Source: Ornithodoros turicata (taxonomy: Eukaryota; Arthropoda; Arachnida; Ixodida; Argasidae). From it: DNA of 64,000 bases. This document shows positions 1 to 13,414 of the stretch, in pieces. Made by a program: the position numbers and the translations under genes. Below the pieces are notes generated by a model. That model had not been told where the DNA came from. It saw nothing but the letters and a program-made list of their open reading frames with translations, and ran no database searches. Position 1 is the first letter of the stretch; the number at the start of each line of letters is the position of its first letter. Location of the stretch: assembly GCF_037126465.1 (NCBI RefSeq), contig NC_088209.1, forward strand, positions 24,247,146 through 24,311,145. The letters are read 5' to 3'.

Positions 1-2528
1 GCTGCGAAATGGAAAGTCTTCTGACACTTCGTGCAGATTTTCAGTTCGCGGAGTATATCTCCAGTAGATGTGGGCTCCCATGGCGCAGTGGATGTAGGGA
101 TGTGCGCTCCCAGCTCAGTCTTCACTCTTGCGGGTGGGGGATCGTTTGCCTCGGGCCTCGAAGAGCTTACCCTGTTACCTATTGGGAATGAGCTTCCCGA
201 ATCTCATCGACCGGCTTTACACTCGGCGCTTCGTGTCATTCCTGCTGGTGACGTTTTATCGTGAAGGACTTCCTTGGTTGTGCCACGGCAGCCTTCATGG
301 TGAGGCTTGAATCCAGCTGTGGCGTCTCACTCAGCTTAATGTCGCTCAGCCCGACCACCAGCTTGTCGCGAGAAAGCTTTTCTTTCAGTTCCCCATAGCC
401 GCAGGTGTTCGCCAACCTGTGCAGGTCCCCAACGAAAGCTTTCATTGTCTCATTCGGCCCCTGTCGTCTTTGGTGAAACTAGGTCCGTTCAAATAATACG
501 TTGATCCGCGGCATAAAGTGGCTTTTTCTCCGTGACAAACAACAATAACAACTTTAGTGTGAAATGATGAATGAGTAATCCCTGAGACCAGGGATTACTC
601 GATACCTTTCCCACCTTGTAATATATTTCTTCCAGACATCGGGATTTCTGAAATCTCGCTTCTCCGGAAGTTCCACCGCAAAGGGGTTGAAGAAACGAAC
701 GCCGACGCCGTGCTGTGGTGACACATCGGCGCTCCATCCAGAAAGTAGCTGTGCATCGCCTCCGCTAGTATATAGACATGGCTGTCGAGGCACGCCGCTG
801 CCGCCATGTAGTGTTGTGGAGGTACAAGAATACAAACCGTCTGTCCCAGCAAACCATTCATTACACCTGCTCAGTCGAGCATCGAAAGCCGAACTGACCT
901 ACGCTCACCGAGCTGCATCAGCACTCGTGCATCGATGTCGATGGCACGGGCCCTTACACTACAGCCAGTTGTGCTGAGCAGTCTGCCAACCGATGGTGCG
1001 CCATTCGGGAAGGTTAGTGTATCCTGAGCTGGACACCACTTGTACCGATAGCCATAGCAGCGTCTAAGAAAAACGCAGCGCAAACACACAGATAACACAG
1101 CTTGTGCTGGGATTCGAACCCATGCAAGACAACCTAGGAACAAAGCCTCCTAGAAACAAAGCTCCCGCTGGCCGTAGCTATCGAGACGAGACGTCATCAA
1201 CCGCATCGGCATCCACTGACAGCCACAGAAATCCCGTGTTTCAAATCGACCGTATCCTGACTTGGGTCCACTTGCACGAACGTTCAGGCAATTCCTCAGT
1301 GCCGACATCGGTAGCTTCGGTAGTGGTTTTTGCACACGATACTGTCCTCGACGCTTCTCTTTCTTAGAAGCACTGTGAAAGCTATCGAGAGCAGCACTGA
1401 GAAGTTGCATCAACGTTCGTGCAAGCGGGCCCTGATCTGTCTTCGACTGACATCCTGACCTTATCTATCTACGTTCGAAGGAGGGAGGTGAGGGATTAAG
1501 CAGGTCTTCTGTATCTGGGTGGCGTTTGACCCAGGTCGCCTTCCAGTATCGGCGTGGAAGGCGACCATCTTCACCACTAAGCCAGGGGAGCTGGCCGGTT
1601 GCTAGTGGTGTGTTGTGATCGCATAATTTCCCACAGTTTCGCCGATATGTGTGTATCTTCACTGTGGGAGAGGGAAAGCCTGGAAAAGAAAAGAAAGGGA
1701 GAGGCTGGTTTTCTAATGTTATGGTTAACGAGTAGTGTAAAGGCCCGTTCTCAGATACAGCGCCATGCTCCATAGCGCTGTTTTGTGCCTTTGCGTTCTC
1801 ACTTGCACAGTGGAACGTACAGCGCTCTCCCTGTATCCCCAAGTCGCGCGGCATCTCGGGGCAACGCGATGCGCCGGCATTTCCGTGCTGGCCATTTCCA
1901 CGATGCGGGGTATCCGTGAGAAAACAATGACACAGCTTTCGCACTGTCAATTGCAAACGGAGCGTCTTGATTGGCCAACAGAAAAGGAAGTCGACAACAG
2001 CGAGCTGTTTCAGCCTTACCACCACCAGCAGCGCTGAAAAAGTTGGCAGCTTGGCTAACCTCTCCCACAACCCCTCCCCTTCCCTCCCTCTCCCAGTTGG
2101 AAAGTAAAGAAACAAAGTTGGCAGGAGCTCAACATCGGCAAGCGCTGCCTTCCATCGCTTCTTAGGAGTGCAAGTCCTGAGGAAAAAACAGCGCTGTTTT
2201 CCTTGCGCTCTATGTGGGAACTAGCCCTAATGGTTAATTAATGAGATTGAAATAATGTACAACGTATTTTTATTTCAACTTCTGACTTGCTTGGCATGAT
2301 ACCTGCGGCGATTTTGTAGGACGTGCTCTCCGTGTCATGTTCAGTCGACGAGCTTGATGGGCACCCGGAAGCAAAATACCGTATGGTTGTCCCTGCTGGA
2401 CATACTCCATTCAATATCCGTTTCAAGCTGCAAATAAACGATTTCAGAGACTGAGATGATTACATCCATGGTAGCGTCGCATTCATAATGAACTTTATAC
2501 TATCGCACTCTTATCCCACAGTGATATA
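1..2528. other. Gene-free stretch
   Basis: No convincing coding exon. It contains a 12-bp-arm hairpin (about 577-602, GAGTAATCCCTG and its complement) and a short B-box-like GGGTTCGAATCCC on the minus strand near 1110. The sequence around 1216-1240 resembles 56360-56395 (GCCACAGAAA then GTGTTTGAAAT), so both may be fragments of one repeat. The 216-codon frame at 1465-2115 (minus) has no recognisable motif. Confidence 0.4.
1510..1595 (-). repeat. tRNA-like SINE head (weak)
   Basis: On the minus strand TGGCTTAGTGGTGAAGATGG resembles a pol III A box, and GGGTCAAACGCC a decayed B box. Between them is a 13-bp stem (GGTCGCCTTCCA and its complement). Probably an old tRNA-derived SINE. Confidence 0.3.
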
Positions 2529-3242
2529 CTGGGTGTTTATTTTTAGCATTTACTGAATTCTTATTAAAAAATTATGAGAGCAGCATATATGACGTTTTTC
2601 CAGTTGAGTTCTAAGGCCAGGCAGACATCCCCTCGAAGAAAGTGTGCAACTGCAAGATGACCAATCACCTAAAATGCATTAATTAACTTTTGAATCAGGA
2701 GATTTCGTGCAAAAGCGAGATGACAGGTTGAGAGACTATCCTATAGTTGCAAGCCATTTCACGTTTAACAGATCCTGAAACACGCAGGTGCGTTAAAATA
2801 TACATCCACGAATTTTGATATGCAAATGAGCCGAAGCCACGGTGATCGGTAACGCGGGGAGTACAGCGCTTAATTTCGCGTCAGAGGGCCACGTGCTTTG
2901 GAGCAATGGATATGAGTGGAGTAGGTGCCGCTGAGCTGGCCAGACGAACCGCTTTTCAGCCCCGATAAGCCTCCGTCGGTTAGGATGATGCGCTCCTCAG
3001 GCGCGCATTTTGGGTTTCGGCTCATTTGCATATCAAAATTCGTGAATGGATATTTTAACGCACGTGCGTGTTTCAGGATTTTTAAAATGTGGAATTGCGC
3101 TTAACGAAGATAGTCTCTCAATCTACTATCTCGCTATCGCCCGAACTTCTCGAATTAAAAACGAGAGGATGTCCGCCTGGCCTTAGAACTCAACTGCAAA
3201 AATAACATCTATGCTGCTTTTATAGCGTTTTTTAAATAACAA
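2529..3242. repeat. Fold-back DNA element with arms of about 230 bp
   Basis: The left arm (about 2561-2836) and right arm (about 3013-3239) are inverted copies, sharing for example AGTTGAGTTCTAAGGCCAGG and TTCGGCTCATTTGCATATCA. The left side extends outward to CTGGGTGTTTATTTTTAGC directly after a TA, typical of TA-targeting MITEs. The right outer end is missing, replaced by C-rich and (CA)n sequence. No transposase is seen. Confidence 0.75.
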
Positions 3243-5117
3243 TTCCGCCCAACAACAATTCCCCCCCTCACACACACACACATACTACGCGTAACCGTCC
3301 TTCGGGAACCTGGAATTTGTGTAACCTGTGGTTGTGGGAATTCTTCATCGGCGAGGCCGTGTTCTGTGTGGCTGTGATCTTCTATACGGGCTGCGCACGG
3401 ACCCCGAGATCGTTCCTTTTATCTTTCCTCTTGATTTTTTTTTGCCAATAAATGCCCTTCCGAGATCGTTCTATTGTTACTTAAACGGTGACGACATCTC
3501 ATTCTCCGCCGGTCGATTCGTAAGGCGCCCAAGCACCTTTTGTTCCTCGATCACTTGAGGGTTTCTCAAGTCCGTCAATATCGATCCGTCCGTTGGTCTC
3601 TATCTGTAGTGCTTCATATGAATGATCGATCCGTTCACTCCTCTCCTGGTCAGGGTACCATTTCGTAGGGGACAAGACAAGCAGAGTGAAGGACGACGGG
3701 ATGATGATTACGATAACTTTCGAGATGGGAACCTGTCAAGCTGTCTACCAACTTTTTTCCCATCTCCACATCCTAGAGATGAAACAAATTGAATTGTAAT
3801 TCAAAGAAATGATCAAAAGGGACGGATAATTTCAACGGAATGAATCGAGAGACGAACATGCTTTTTGTTGGAATGCCGTGACCATAGCTCGCGTTATTTC
3901 TAATTTGTAATTAATTGTAATTCTAATTTGAAGACTTGTGCGCAAACATGGGGTGAGACAGCGTATAGCTTTCATCAGCATTATTATATCTGAGTGCGAC
4001 GTGCAAGTATTAATCTAGTGAGTCTCAGGGCTGAGATGCATTCTACAGAACTTTCCTGACAAATGATAAGTCAGGTCCCTATTGTTTTCTTTATCACATC
4101 ACATCTCATCACCGCAACACAAGTGTCAGTCGAACTGATACATGCCCCTACCTTTATTCGCAGTGTAATTTAGTTATTGTGCATGAGTCACCACCAAAAA
4201 GCGCGACTGTGGTTTTCATGAAATGAATTGTCCGGCAGAGGTATTTGAAATTTAGTAGTTCAAAAACGAAAACCCATTTGGGGGCGTCGCTAGGCCAAAC
4301 AAGCAAACAAACAGACAAAACAAAGCCGGCGTGCCTTCGCCTATCGTAGTTAACTTTGCCTTGAGGTAACGCAAAACAGACCTGTCTGCTTAACCTTCGG
4401 CAACTATAAACGCACAGCAACTGCATGCATCGAAAATTAAATTCGGCTGCGTAATCTCGTAATGAGTCGAAAAATCTCTGTTCCGTGCCTGTTTCACAAA
4501 ATATACTATCATCATCGTGGCTTATCTATTCTTTACTAGCTATAATTACTAACTGTGATAACTATATCCTTCAAGAACAAGCTTCCTTGTTCCTCCCACA
4601 TCCACACGTATATAATTGCGGATAAGTCATAACACGGATATAAGTCATACACATTCCAACTTGCCCAACTGATTGTTTCTCCCGTGAATTTCTTTTTTTT
4701 TTTTCCCGCAGTTCATTTGGTTAGAACGACCTTACCGGTTTCTCGCCATCGATTTCATTCATAAGTATATGACATATTCAGAAGTGCCAATTGTGACTTT
4801 GACTTAAGACTTTGACTTAATAATTTGTAGCCCATCGGTAAAGTTTTTTTCACAATTACATTCTTTTAACGCTGTTCTTAAACTCGTTGCTATCCAGTTA
4901 TCCATCTCCACGACGTACCTCCCGGAGGAAAAAATAAATAAATAAACTTTCGACTCCAAATATATGCACCGTTTTCCAGCCGGCTTCATACCCACGCTTT
5001 TGCAGTCAGCACAAGCCAGAGAGGAGGAAAGCGGTACCAGAGAGGAAGAACACGGCTGGTGTGCTTTCCTTCTCTCCGCCTTGAACGGTAATCAATTTTC
5101 AACGTGCTCACCCGTCA
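3243..5117. other. Gene-free stretch
   Basis: A short C tract plus (CA)n (3265-3285), then AT-rich sequence. No coding exon or RNA gene seen. Confidence 0.4.
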
Positions 5118-5195
5118 AAAGAACCCCAGGTGGTCCCAATCAGAGCCGTATTATCCGCAGTACTACCCTGCGGCACGTGCAACATGTCGCCACAC
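5118..5195 (+). repeat. Interspersed repeat, GAACCCCAGGTGGTC type
   Basis: Begins GAACCCCAGGTGGTC and contains CACGTGCAACATGTCGCCAC; the second copy is at 13415-13475. I associate the GAACCCCAGGTGGTC motif with abundant tick repeats, from memory. Confidence 0.45.
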
Positions 5196-5814
5196 TGCGC
5201 AGACAAACCTTACGTGGAACATCACAGTACCATTACCATTACATTTCCTCCGGGCTAGACCAGCACCTCCTAGATAGCATCAGGCTTGCGCCCCACGTGA
5301 CACAGCGAGAACGATATACTGGCGACCAATAAGGTGACACAGAAAAGCCACGCCTCCTGATTTTTCGTCTGCCCTGGGCGACGGAATGCCAATGTGGTGG
5401 GAACATGAAAATCGTGCGCTCTGACGGAGCGGCGGAAATGTGCCTCTACTTCCGCCGCCCGCTCACGCCGTCGCGTCCGGCATCGTCAAGTGAGAATTGA
5501 CCTTCACGCTACGTGCCTTGCCTGCGGGAAATCACACGTATTCAAGCTAGGGTAAGCCGCCATCTTGACCCTGGGAACGAGGCCAACCGGAAGTCGCGCG
5601 TACGCTAGTAATGAGTTACGCTGTTATTCGTAAATTTCCAAGTTAGGTTAGGTTGGTTAGGCCAACAGATGGCGAAGCCGTTGCTTAGATTGGTGCGCCA
5701 TGGCAGAAGCCTTGCGGCAGGCGAAACAAGTGTCACTGCACCTGCTACACTTCCGTCTAAGCCTCGTTCCCAGTGCTAGGTCTGAGCGCGCTCTATCTTG
5801 GAGATGTGTTCCAA

Positions 5815-6228
5815 CCCCGACCTACTAGATTATAACGACCATGTCATAATCGGCAACCCCTGTGAGGTGAACGTCCGCACGATCCGCTAGGGGCGCTACT
5901 CATCGGCCCGTGAGATCTACATCATTATTGGACAATGGAAATTTGAAGTTTGAACGCGCAGAAGCGAACGTACGACTATCGTAGCAGATGGCAGCAACAG
6001 CTCGTATGAAAACGTTTAGAATGATGATGATAATCAACTTTAGAAAGAAGCATCTCCCGTGGGACATCCACCGCTTCTACAAAAATACTAAGGAAAGCTA
6101 AAGTGTAAAGTATTGCAGGAATTGAGGAAGCAATAACCGGGCCGATGAGTAGCGCCACCGCTAGCTTCAAAATGCGGCGCTGAGAAGGAGTGCCTATGAC
6201 ATGGCCTTTATAATCTAGTTGGTCGTGG
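5815..6228. mobile_element. MITE family 1, copy 1 (414 bp, 6-bp TSD)
   Basis: Imperfect terminal inverted repeats (CCCCGACCTACTAGATTATA and the complement of the right end, CCACGACCAACTAGATTATA) bounded by TTCCAA at 5809-5814 and 6229-6234. The whole element is strongly similar to 21045-21461. No transposase, so non-autonomous. Confidence 0.85.
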
Positions 6229-6234
6229 TTCCAA

Positions 6235-9039
6235 CCTTGCCTGCGGGAGCGGCGTTATGCCCAGGTAACTCTTTTGGCTACCTTTGACGGCAGTTCAGTG
6301 TGAGCATCAACTCACATCGCATCACTCGAACGTTGTCGACGCATTCAGGAATATTTACGAAGTAGGAGCCCGACTGAAGCAGAAACATAGCTTACTGTTG
6401 GAAAACTGGGTTGTAGTTTAAGGCTTGCTTGGAGCGTGTATTGCTTCCCAGCTTCCAGAGGGCACGTCAGGCCGTGCTTCCGGCACGCGTTCTTGCGGAA
6501 TCCCGGGAAAGGCAACCACGCGCCACCGATGTTGCCGATCAGCTTCATCCTCAGAGTGTCCAAGTTTTTGTCTGCGAAGTAACAAACGATATTAGGGAAC
6601 ATGCAAGTCCTGAAGCAGCCCGATATGAGGGTATCCGGGCTAATCGGGGTTGGTTACCGAAAATAATAGCGTTTTCGATTCGGTTTCTGGTACCTAAATG
6701 TCGACATTTTGCTTCTGCTATGAAGAAGACCGAGAGACACGGACACAGAGGTCTTCTTCATGGATCTACATCAGCTAGCTTTCACCCTTTCCCTTGTATC
6801 ATTTTTGCTTCTGTTTCCGCTTCCGTATCCAGACGATTTTCGGTAGTGGTTTCTATTAATGTTACCGTGGCAAAATTTTTGATTCACGTAGATAAGTATA
6901 TGGCTATGTCGAAGCATCTGAGCGCAATAAAGTGAAACTGTTTTTCACAGCAGCACATTTCAACTAATTCTGCACTGTGCGTAGTACGTCTCACTTTACT
7001 ACGTTTTTTTTTTTTTGTTTCATTTCTTATTTATTTTTGTATAATGTGAAGTCCTAGATGTACCAACTATTTGAACTTGAGCTCCCCCACATCCCATGGC
7101 GAGGCACGACGCCCCTGTCTCTAGTGAGACAGTAGCACCTCAAAGCACCAGTGCAATACTCCATGACGTAGTCTGCCTTTGACTGTGGTGGAATTTTCCA
7201 TCACTGCGTGACGCTTAAACCAAAGAAGCATGGGCGCTGAGCAGCCTGCTGAGTCCACACCAGACGTTTCATTGCTACGGAGCGCGCAGCTTGCTTTCCT
7301 TCCCCCTTAGGGCTTACGTCACAGGTCACGAGTGCATACGTCACGATGTGACGAAAGATGCGAGCACAATGAAAGGTTCGCTTCCAAGCATCGACGTCAC
7401 GAGTGTGGGATACTTCTCGGTGACAGCATGGAAAGCGCTTTCGCGACACGGTATGAATGGACCTTTCTCACAACTGCTTATGCGCATGCGCTGCGACACG
7501 GATGACCTTAGGGGCACCGGAAAAGGTTATCTCCGTGTTCAGTAGATGGCGCTAGTATGCCACCCACGTGGATTTTTTTTGGAGCGCGCCGAGGGTGGTT
7601 CGCAGGGGAGCCGCTAGGATGCCACGCGAATGTGAAAGAGGTCTATTGGGGTCATATTAACTCTTCTGCGCCGCTCCAACAAGGCTGTTCGTGCACACAC
7701 ACGCTACGGCTCCGCCCTTTGTACATAATCAGTACATAATCATACACATCGCAGTGTTTATAATCAGACAACTACCGGAGCCAGTTGTATAGATACGTGC
7801 GTATGCCTTGGGTGAGGTGTCAGCGGAGGAGGAGGAGAGCATGCAGAAAGAAGATGAAAGACGGAAAAGCAAGATCACCCGAACGAGTACCCGTTTCTAT
7901 CTTCACTTCTTTTGGATTTATATGACAGTGAATATATTGTAACGTTACAGTTTTGTATCTAGAGACTAACGAGTTACTTTTATGGGTATGCAGTGCTCAC
8001 CTCAAATACGTTTATAGGCTAAGTATTTTAGTTAGTTAGTTAGTTAGTTACTCTGCTAAGTTGTTTGCCTGGTCCTCAGTTAACTTCAATACCTTTATCT
8101 TGTACGAGTCTGCCTTCGTATAGGCTGTTGGTACAGATTTCCTGTGTTTATGATTTGTGTGTGTGTGTGAACTTTTCTTCGGGTGACATATTTTTCTTTT
8201 GTTGAAGAGTAGCAAGCTAAATATTGGCTGACCTCCCTCAACAGAAGAAGAAGATCACTTTAGTACTTGCCACAGAGACACTAACATCGTAATCACATCA
8301 AAGAACGGAATTCGCTTTCAATTCAGTTGAATTCGATTGAAATTAATATTTTCATTTTGCCCATGAACAAGCGTAGGTATTTATGGTGCCACGAACAAAC
8401 GCTTAATTTGCACGCGCGCGACGTGAACAGTTTTTATTCATATTCCGGTCGGATTACAGCGAGTCCACACATGACATTGCTGTGTGCATTTTTGATAACA
8501 CAACTGACCGCGAAGGCCGTGTGGCGACTGCAGTTTTCCTTATTTCGCAATTTCGGTCACGTGCATCTGGAGAGTTCTTTTTAATTGTCGCCATCAAGCG
8601 TACAAGGAAAGGTCGTGTGACGAGTGTTAAAATTTGAAGCGCCTAAACAATATCCACATTGTCAAGCGCTCGTATCTTGTCGTAACCCTCCAGTCATTAC
8701 ATTTTTTTTTTTCTGATTGGCTTTACGCGTCATAGTCTTGTACTGTGACTTACCTTGACCAAGTGTCAAGTAAACAGTTGTCCGGGCACCGCGTCCCAAT
8801 CGCCTCAACTACGTCGAATTTTGCAGAAGACGGCCGTAGTCAAAAACCAGTGTCGTGGATTCAATTCGTCGGTCTCGACAGAATAGGCCGCTAGAGGTCT
8901 ACCGTCATAGGGTTGCTTTAGTGTTGGATGTTATGAACATGGTTGTGTATAACTTGCTACCATTCCTGTTTCTTTTTGTCTTTCTTAAGTGGTTCAAATT
9001 GGCTGTAGGGACATGATATTAGAGCTGGATCTTGTTATC
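6235..9039. other. Gene-free stretch
   Basis: Mixed unique and repetitive sequence, with short (TTAG)n near 8034 and (TG)n near 8158. The frame at 6429-6935 (168 codons) has no recognised domain. Nothing else I would annotate. Confidence 0.35.
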
Positions 9040-9840
9040 ACCGGGGATCGGAACCGAAACTGAACCCGAACCGAAAACCGCTAAAAAACCGTATTTTTCG
9101 CTGAACCGGAACTGAACCGAAATAAATTTATGCGGTTACCGGTTCGCAAAATGGTTCAGACGTAATGTGCGTTGTGGTGATCGGAGGTACGATCTACACA
9201 GCGGATTGAGCCGCGTTGCCAAACAAATACGAAACCGAAACTGAAGAGAAAAAAACTGCAACCCAAGTGCGCGAGGTATTTCCTCCTCGCAGCTATTGCG
9301 TTCATTCAGTTGTGTTAGGTCTTCCTTGTGGCTGTTGTAGCCTTCCTTCTGTCATCACCACCACCACCAATACCACCACCTTGTGCGCGAATTTTGTCAT
9401 CCAGCAACCCCAATTTTTATTTTGGGCTGTGAAAGGTATTTTCCATTTTCCAGGCCAGTCCCTGAGCAAGTTGTAACAGGGTGTGCGCGATTAGTGAACA
9501 TAGAGAGCACACACACACACTTAAATGAGTGGATGATGTGGTGGGTAATTCACTGACCGAGAGTACAGTGTTATGGTATACTACCGTAACGTTGCTACTT
9601 GAAATGCGGATCTATAACACAGTGTTGAGGTGAACCACTGCTGTGTCGGCAACAACAAAAGCAAAACTACATTTGTGTTATTTGAGAATCGTAAGGATGT
9701 GCTTGCTTTTAACTCATGGCAATGTGCTCAAAATTCACTTTCGTGAACCGGTTAGAACCGATATTTTGCACTGCAACGGAGCTGAAGCCGAACCGAACCA
9801 ATATGCCTGAACCTAAACACGAACCGAACAAAAAAAAAAA
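9040..9840. repeat. Block of iterated AACCG/CGGTT motifs
   Basis: Both ends (9048-9155 and 9735-9835) consist of degenerate AACCGAACCG words in either orientation, around a more ordinary middle that includes (CCA)n and (CA)n. Likely a DNA-transposon-type element with low-complexity termini. Confidence 0.4.
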
Positions 9841-11304
9841 AAAAGCTGTTCCGATCTTTGGTTATAATCCTGCATGGTGTATGACTTCTTGTGTATTACT
9901 GCATAGTAGTAAATCAGGTCTGTGCTTCTTGCTATCCGAATTCACGGAGAGAGCCAGCAGGTACGAACTTGGTACCATGGATAGAACGGAGGGTATGAAT
10001 CTTGGTAGCACGGTATTTGGAAACGATACGGATCCTGGACACACATTCAAAGTATACAGAGTCCAGACTTCGCCGTTCGTGCACTTCGGGTTGTTCTATG
10101 ATTCTACGAGTCATCAGCTACTTTTCATATTTATCGCGAGCTCTTTTCATTGTTCTCTTTGTGTGTCTCTGCCCTTCTCTCTCTTTTTTTCTTCTTCTTT
10201 TTTTTTTTTCAATGTAGTTGTGTCTTCCTGAAGTTTTGCTCATGCAGGCGTCCTGTCTCTACGGGAAGTCTGTGATCATCAACCTCTTTGACTTCTTTTT
10301 TTTTTTCATATTTCCTTTCACCTCTATGCACTGTACATATAGTTTGTCGTTCAAAGGCTTCAGCGAAGCTGCGCAACCTGCCCAGATCAAACACGGATGT
10401 GGGACACGCTACTCCGGCAGTTCGCGGCGGTTGTTTGTCTCTGCAACTCTTCGTTTTTTTTCTCTCTCAAGGCCGACGCGTGTCTGTCATCCGGGGAATG
10501 AAACGTTGTTGTCCTCCGCCGAGACAGCCATCACCTGACTTTGACCTTCGCGTGACCGTCTTCGCTCGAACGGCCCTGTAAGATTTAGATTATCCTCGAA
10601 CACGACGACTTTATAAAACCGCATAGACGCGGTCAAACGCATTGATAAACTTCACGATGGGGAAAGCTCGAGCTTGGGGGAACGAGAAGATGATGATGTC
10701 TGTGTCGTCCACCTTTCTCGTTAGCCAGAGCTCAGGTAGCTCAGGGTGTCTCCATCATAAACGGTGACCTTCAATCTCCATCGGCCTTGGCTCTGCCTGA
10801 TGCTTCGTGTCTCCCAAATCGCGATTGAACGTTTTGTGTCTTTCGCCCATAGCTCATGTTTTCTTAATTGTGGAACACTGTAGTGTAGGTAGTGTGCTTA
10901 GTTATAATGATAATAATGATGATGACGCTTATTTTGTGCCCATAAACGGCTGCAAGTGTCCTTGACGTTGGCGTTCAAATTAACTGAAGTTAGCGTTAAT
11001 CAATAATAATCGGGTCTGAGGCTTCCGAGTTCTGTTGGGTTCTACAACCATTTCCCAACACTCAAAGCAACAACCTAACCACAAAAGACGGTCGCAACAT
11101 ACCTGCGTAAAACATTTTTATCCGCTAACTAACGAACTGCTGCTAACTCACTGCAAAGCGGCGCCGTTTCAGTTTCCTCTAGGCCCCCTCTTGACCTTTA
11201 GCGGACATTGTGCACGAACATCTGGCAGGTTAATTATTCCATAATGGCACCTTTGAATCTCTAAATCTACACTGATAGACTTTTTTTATCTTTTTTATTC
11301 CGTG
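9841..11304. other. Gene-free stretch with T-rich tracts
   Basis: Several poly-T and CT tracts (10160-10210, 10293-10310). The 171-codon frame at 9716-10231 is mostly low-complexity translation. No domain seen. Confidence 0.35.
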
Positions 11305-11452
11305 TTAGCGCCGCAAAGCAACTGTGGCTATCAGCGGCGTACAGATGTGGACAGCTGGAGAGAGGACAGAAGGAAAGAGTGGGGTTCAGGGGGTAAATAT
11401 GCGTCGTGGTCCGACATGAGGGGTACTGTGCCGACATTCGTCTGAAAAGTCA
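11305..11452 (-). repeat. SINE family 1, 3' part
   Basis: Minus-strand copy of the SINE seen complete at 31140-31432. Shared words: GACGAATGTCGGCACAGT (here with small changes), the CCTTCCTGCTGTCC region, and TTGCTTTGCGGCGCTAA at the 3' end. The tRNA head is missing. Confidence 0.65.
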
Positions 11453-12811
11453 CACAGATAGAAGCGAGGTCGCCAATCTGGGTTACCTGCTGTAAAGTCT
11501 GTTTCCATCTTAAATGACATCCCCTTCTTGAAGACACACGGTAGAGTGGGACATGGATCCACACGTACAGCGTTGAAGTTGCCGCCTGAAAGAGAAAAAA
11601 TGCGTACAAATTCTATCCCCATTGAAAGGCATTTATTGCTCACATGCTCGCTACAGTTACTGATCTGTACGGAAATAGAACTGCTTTTAGTATTATAGCG
11701 TCAGGTGATTTTGTCGCAGAGTATCGAGCGGAACCACTACTTAGTAACGCAAGGATGTTGCGCAAGTGTATTGAAAGTCGCGGTTTCGGTTGCTCAGAAA
11801 TACGCGTCTTTACAGACTGCATTGCATTGCGACTTTGTCGGAGTGACTCCGGCAATTACTGCAGTAGCTCCGGCAGCAGCCTGTAGTTCTCCAGCAGCTG
11901 CAGTGCTTTCTATTCGCTTTTCGTAGCTAATTCAACGTACGTGGTGGTCTATGCTAAACGCACTATAAGTCTAGGGTGTGACTTTTTCGAGTAAAACCCG
12001 ATCTATTACGCCGAATTCGTTCAGGACCAATACGGAATTCTCGAATTCCAATCATGTATTACGCATTACGTTGTATCGCGTACGCTATTTAATAGCAAGT
12101 CGCGCGTATGTTTGATGTACTGTTGGAGACACGGTTAACTAAAACCCGCATCCGCGCCATGCGGTGTCACATATGGAAAAAAAAAAAAAAGAAAAAACGC
12201 CTGGCAGTACTTCGCCGTCCCGTATTACCTCTGTTGCGCTTGAAGATGTTGTACCGGTATTGTATTTCAGAAATAGACCATGTGGTGCACGCGTTTACTA
12301 CTCGAAAGGAATAGTTTTGCAACACCTGGAGATTTGAGATGAGATAAACCACGGACTGCTGATTTTAGACAAACGTGTTCCGTACAGTAGATATTATTCG
12401 GGTCCAACAATAAACTATGCTGAGAACATTTAATGTTACAATAGCTACTAGTGACTATAATTCGCGAGGAGTGCATGTCTGACCAACATGTGCACCTTTA
12501 AATGTGGGCCGCTTGCTCGACTGAAAGTTAAAAATAAATCGGCGACACCCCGAATGTATCAGGAGCACCTGATTTCACACCGAATTTCTGACTTAACGAT
12601 AGCACCCGATTTTCCCCCCTGGGAAGCTGGGAAAGGCACTTGTTTGAGGAAATTTATTGAACGCATGTCAACACAATTACACTATTTAGAATTCATTACG
12701 ATGAGAAATGCACAAGATACTAGACAGAAAGGCATAAAACCCGACATTGTTAGACCCCAAGTACATGTGACCAGAAAAAAGCTTTCACATTATTACCACT
12801 GTTTTCTACAA

Positions 12812-13033
12812 TCACGGTGTAGGAACTGTAATAACTGGAGCACTGTGTACGCACCATTTGAAGGTGAGTACGGCAGGCGAACAAGTATACGCGCTGCTCG
12901 TTTCAAGAGCGCTCGTAAATGGGGAAGACCACTTACCGCATGTCTCGTGCTTGATTGTAGTAAATTCGGCGTTTGCGGTTGTAACCGATATAACGAACAG
13001 GGAGCCCACGAAGCAGACCAGACGTCTATCCAT
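12812..13033 (-). CDS. Possible small secreted peptide or first exon
   Basis: 73-codon frame. The first 22 residues look like a signal peptide (MDRRLVCFVGSLFVISV then TTANA, an AxA-type cleavage site), and the ATG has A at -3 and G at +4. The remaining 51 residues contain three cysteines. It may be a first exon whose continuation I cannot find. A frame of this length arises easily by chance, so the signal-like start is the only support. Confidence 0.25.
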   Translation of the reverse strand: MDRRLVCFVGSLFVISVTTANAEFTTIKHETCGKWSSPFTSALETSSAYTCSPAVLTFKWCVHSAPVITVPTP

Positions 13034-13202
13034 GTTTACTGCAGTAGTGATCAATAGAGCCAAACGATTCGCGAAGAGGGGTAAAAACCTGTTTGACGTA
13101 GGCTCGCTGTGGACAACCTCCGTAGACTTTCCTTCTCTTGATACGATCGAACCTTGTGAAACATAGTGAAACGCCCGCTGTAAACGCAGTTGTACATGAC
13201 AA

Positions 13203-13275
13203 GGGGGGGGGGGGATATGTTTATTGAGAAAAAAAAAACAACAAGGAAAGGTTAGTCAGGCAATGACAAGGCAGT
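13203..13275 (-). repeat. LINE family A 3' end with C12 tail
   Basis: On the minus strand CTGACTAACCTTTCC, then CAATAAACATATCC, then a run of 12 C (13203-13214). It matches the last 70 bp of the LINE at 42290-44680, so it is an extremely 5'-truncated copy. Confidence 0.7.
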
Positions 13276-13414
13276 GTATGCAGCTAACCGGCAGGTAGCC
13301 TTGCTTTGGGTTGATAGTGATTTATTCGTGACACACCGTTATAGTGTGTTTTGGGGGGCAATGCGACAATACTGCTTCCAGCACTGTGTGTTGGAGATTT
13401 CTGACTCACGTTGA

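Noticed and set aside
1465..2115. 216-codon minus-strand frame
   Set aside because: It passes through a tRNA-like SINE head and low-complexity sequence. No motif.
5641..5665. Telomere-like TTAGGTTAGG
   Set aside because: Only two adjacent units; no array.
12488..13057. 189-codon plus-strand frame
   Set aside because: No recognisable domain or splice-supported continuation; composition looks random.
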